A DNA stretch of 64,000 nucleotides from Toxorhynchites rutilus septentrionalis (taxonomy: Eukaryota > Arthropoda > Insecta > Diptera > Culicidae). The notes beneath the pieces are model-generated. The model had not been told where the DNA came from. It made no database searches and was given only the letters and a program-made list of their open reading frames with translations. The stretch is taken from positions 53,148,285 through 53,212,284 of the forward strand of contig NC_073745.1 of NCBI RefSeq assembly GCF_029784135.1. Reading direction: 5' to 3'. Below, piece after piece: positions 61,465 through 64,000 of the stretch; position 1 is the stretch's first letter, and each line of letters begins with the position of its first letter. Both the position numbers and the translations under genes were made by a program.

Positions 61465-61780
61465 CGGCGGCTCGCACATCGGAGCAATAAGCAACTAGCA
61501 AGCTGCAATACGCAATATGCAACAGGCAACATGTTTTGTTGTTCTTCGCATACCAGAGCAATAAAAACGCCTGGCATTATGCAAACAATCTGCTCAATGT
61601 ACGAAACTTGTCAAATTATGGCCGATAATTTACTCTTCAGCCGACACGTGTTGCTAGCGATAAGTGTTGCTCTGCAAAGGTGATAGATCAACAAAAATTA
61701 AATGGAAAAACCCATTTGCGATAATATTACTTATTGCATGTTGATAGTTGCTAGTTGCTTATTTCTCCGGTGTGCTAGAC
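61465..61780 (+). mobile_element. MITE of the GGCTCGCACACCGG family, copy 2
   Basis: Left end CGGCGGCTCGCACATCGGAG then CAATAAGCAACTAGCA; right end inverted CTAGCACACCGGAGAAATAA then GCAACTAGCAAC. GTCTA flanks both sides (61460-61464 and near 61781-61785), a possible 5-bp target duplication. About 315 bp, no coding content. The interior matches the reverse complement of 43424-43665. Confidence 0.78.
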
Positions 61781-63600
61781 GTCTATGAAAAACTACGTTT
61801 CTTTTCATGGGGAGCAATCGGGAGGGATAAAAATAAACGAGAATATGAAGTTGAAATATAACTAAACAATGTACGAACAGGTTAACAAAAGTGCCAGAAA
61901 AAACGAAGAAGAGCCTGAAAACAAGGAAAACATATAAAGTTTGTATTTGTTACAATAAATATGTTATCGAATAATTAGTGTTAATCACTAATACAGGAAA
62001 ACCGCTATCGCTTATCTTTTATCTTTTTCAACAGCCTACCCAAGCATCAATGTGCAACACTGTCTTTGTATTTCTAAAAATATCAGATGTTCCAGGTCCT
62101 TCAACACACCCTCGAGTTTAAACCATTTGATCTACCATTTTATCCTTGATTGGTTGATGTTCATATAGATGGTTCATAGAGCTTGTTTGCTGGCTTTGAG
62201 TTTATATAAACATCAGATATTATAGGTCCTCCAAATCATTCCAATGTTCAGAGATCGTGGAGTCATTTGCACCAATGACATTAATATATATATAAAGTTT
62301 TAGTTCAATTTTTAATTTTTAGTTAAAAAAAAGCATCATGCAATCTTCCCTTTTTGACGCATAGTTCGTAATGAAAAGAGATAATGCATTCTTTGCATAA
62401 AATGCATGTGCAATATACTATTTTTGTAAGTATGCATAATATGTATATTTTTGTATATTTTTTTTTTACTTTCTGGAGCAGGAGAAAATACTAAAGGATA
62501 CATCATTTGGATCCTGATACAAAAATTTAGTTTGGACGAGTCTGATATAAGAAATAAAATACCAAAGGATAATACCAAAGAAATGGAGAGAAATAGCTTT
62601 TCAATACACAAATTTGATAATTTTATTATCAAAGTTGAGCAGTGTTGATTTGGTATTTAATGTGCTCATTCTAGTATTGGAATAACATTGTGGACCTAAT
62701 AAAAAATTATTCCAGAATTCTAATATATAGATCACTGCATAAATCAGTTCACCGAGATGTCAGTTTGACAGTTTTGCCTATTTGGTTTCAGCTCCCATTC
62801 GTTGAAATTTGCACATGTCCCCATTCAAATGTTCATGAATGGGAACTGAACCAACAAACGCAAAAACATCAAACTGAAGGTAAGGTTAGGCACCGTGCAT
62901 TGATTTTTTTTATTCCATTTATTCTGCATACTTACGAGTGCGAAAAAGATAGCAACGGAGATGAAAAGATCCTTAAATATTGTTTCACAGTAATGTTCGA
63001 GTAGAGGGAAACGCCATTCTAATCATGGTTTATTTCACCATTTCATAAACTACATATGATTACTGCACGAATCTTCGAAGAAGATTGTATTTTTCAAGCA
63101 TTGGAATGAGTAAAAAATCATTTCAGATAAATCAAAGCCGATATTTCTAAAATGAAACGGTTTTGCAGGATCCAGTTTTCTTTCAGTTTTTTTAAGAGCA
63201 ATCTTCCAGTTTTTTGAAAAATACTTTTGGCCATCCTGACTAGCTGACCCGGGCAACGTTGTTCTGTCATATAAATTATTTCTAGTGAATTTTATAGGTG
63301 TTGGATGAAACATAACTAACTAATGTATTGTAAGTTTGTTTGAATGATTACGATCTATAAAATTCACCCAATACTGGCCAGGTGTACAAAAACTTGATCC
63401 AAATGGCATGAAACTTTCTAGTCCATCTAGGTTTGTCCCGTAACGGGGAGGAAACGCGATATTTTGGTTTGGAGTTCTTTGGTAGTTGAGATATCTGACG
63501 TATGAAATTTCAAACGCTGAGCCGATACAGTATCAAAAAATCAGTTGAATATCGAACAAAACGGTTTTATTTCATAAAATTCAACTTCAACAACCATTTT
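61781..63600. other. AT-rich stretch, nothing recognised
   Basis: No supported gene. A CCAGTTTT-type block near 63170 is noted elsewhere. Confidence 0.35.
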
Positions 63601-63624
63601 CATGATTTATTAGCACTTTCGTGT

Positions 63625-63703
63625 ACTGCCGTTCTACGCATAATTGTCCCACGGTTCATAGGGATTGCATAGAACATAGTACAGTTATGCGTAGAACGGC
63701 AGT
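63625..63703. repeat. Perfect 19-bp inverted repeat at the piggyBac gene end
   Basis: ACTGCCGTTCTACGCATAA (63625-63643) and its complement (63685-63703) enclose 41 bp. The inner arm is the coding end of the transposase: it specifies the last residues Pro-Phe-Tyr-Ala and the TAA. It may be a terminator hairpin or the element's terminal or subterminal repeat. Confidence 0.8.
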
Positions 63704-64000
63704 GTATCGGATTTAGTATCACTGAGTATGGTACCGGAAAAGCACTCCGAAGGATGCAAACCCACACCACACTTCAAGCAAATATACGTCGTACATCGGT
63801 TGCAATACGCACACTTTCGTTGGGTACCAGTTGGATTCGTTTTAATGAAATGATTTATTCCGTCAAACCTAACTTCCGATGACTTCGTGTGTTTAGACTT
63901 CTTCTTACGGATGGTGCAACGGTACAGCCATCGTTGAGCGTCGAAGAGATCAACTCCACCCATTCCTTTTTTGTACATTCTGCAAAGATGGGGTTGGAAT
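63685..64000 (-). pseudogene. piggyBac-like transposase, C-terminal part (runs off the window)
   Basis: The minus strand is open from the window edge to TAA at 63685. MYKKGMGGVDLFDAQRWLYR carries the GGVDLFD motif of piggyBac transposases. The C-terminus has a Cys-rich zinc-binding domain: CAYCNRCTTYICLKC, then GVGLHPSECF. The MGGVD block is preceded by QPHLCR, fitting the usual QP...YN..MGGVD pattern. The catalytic DDD core would lie beyond 64000, so I cannot tell whether the gene is intact; no break is visible in the part seen. The Met at 63978 is internal. Confidence 0.85.

Overview
The window looks like intergenic or deep intronic DNA from a large, repeat-rich insect genome, most probably a culicine mosquito (Aedes-like). 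Grounds: AT-rich sequence with long microsatellites; eukaryotic splice signals and no operons; three copies of a Tc1-mariner element with DD37E spacing, a group best known from mosquitoes; one DD37D element; an I/LOA-like LINE with RNase H; and dozens of TIR elements, many nested. The species is inferred from element types, not proved.

Only one stretch looks like a cellular gene: two coding exons on the minus strand at 9199-8970 and 8547-8177, joined by a 422-bp intron with good splice sites. They encode an unrecognised acidic protein that probably continues beyond the window. A GC-richer stretch (59.3-60.7 kb) may hold a promoter or 5' exon of another gene, but this is weak.

Layout. 0-8 kb: repeats (tandem block, 175-bp-arm foldback, dispersed block, Helentron-like repeat). 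8.1-9.2 kb: host exons. 11.3-15.2 kb: a dispersed repeat split by a TIR element with a 4-bp TSD, itself hit by DD37E copy 1; then a tandem Helentron-like repeat. 16.7-22.7 kb: mariner tail, decayed DD37-type transposase, a TA-flanked TIR element, a LINE 3' end. 25.4-30.6 kb: DD37E copy 2, a 255-bp AT repeat, a complete 1.3-kb DD37D element, a mariner deletion derivative 9 bp away, and another LINE fragment. 31.1-37.2 kb: a nearly complete I/LOA-like LINE on the minus strand. 42.5-47.5 kb: TIR elements and a tRNA-like fragment. 48.0-53.5 kb: a nested stack in which a TA-flanked element holds a hAT-like element (8-bp TSD), which holds three independent insertions, one of them a mariner carrying DD37E copy 3. 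55.4-59.1 kb: decayed reverse transcriptase, repeats, and a pogo/Tigger-like element. 61.5 kb: a MITE related to the one at 43.4 kb. 63.7-64.0 kb: C-terminus of a piggyBac-like transposase running off the window.

The most unusual pattern is a set of TA-flanked, mostly 0.5-1 kb TIR elements (20.0, 46.5, 48.0, 52.1, 58.6 kb). Each has its own terminal 'phrase', and partial copies of that phrase recur inside the element. The phrase differs between elements but the architecture is shared, and it resembles pogo/Tigger elements. No intact transposase was found in the window; all transposase and reverse transcriptase genes seen are broken or run off the edge.
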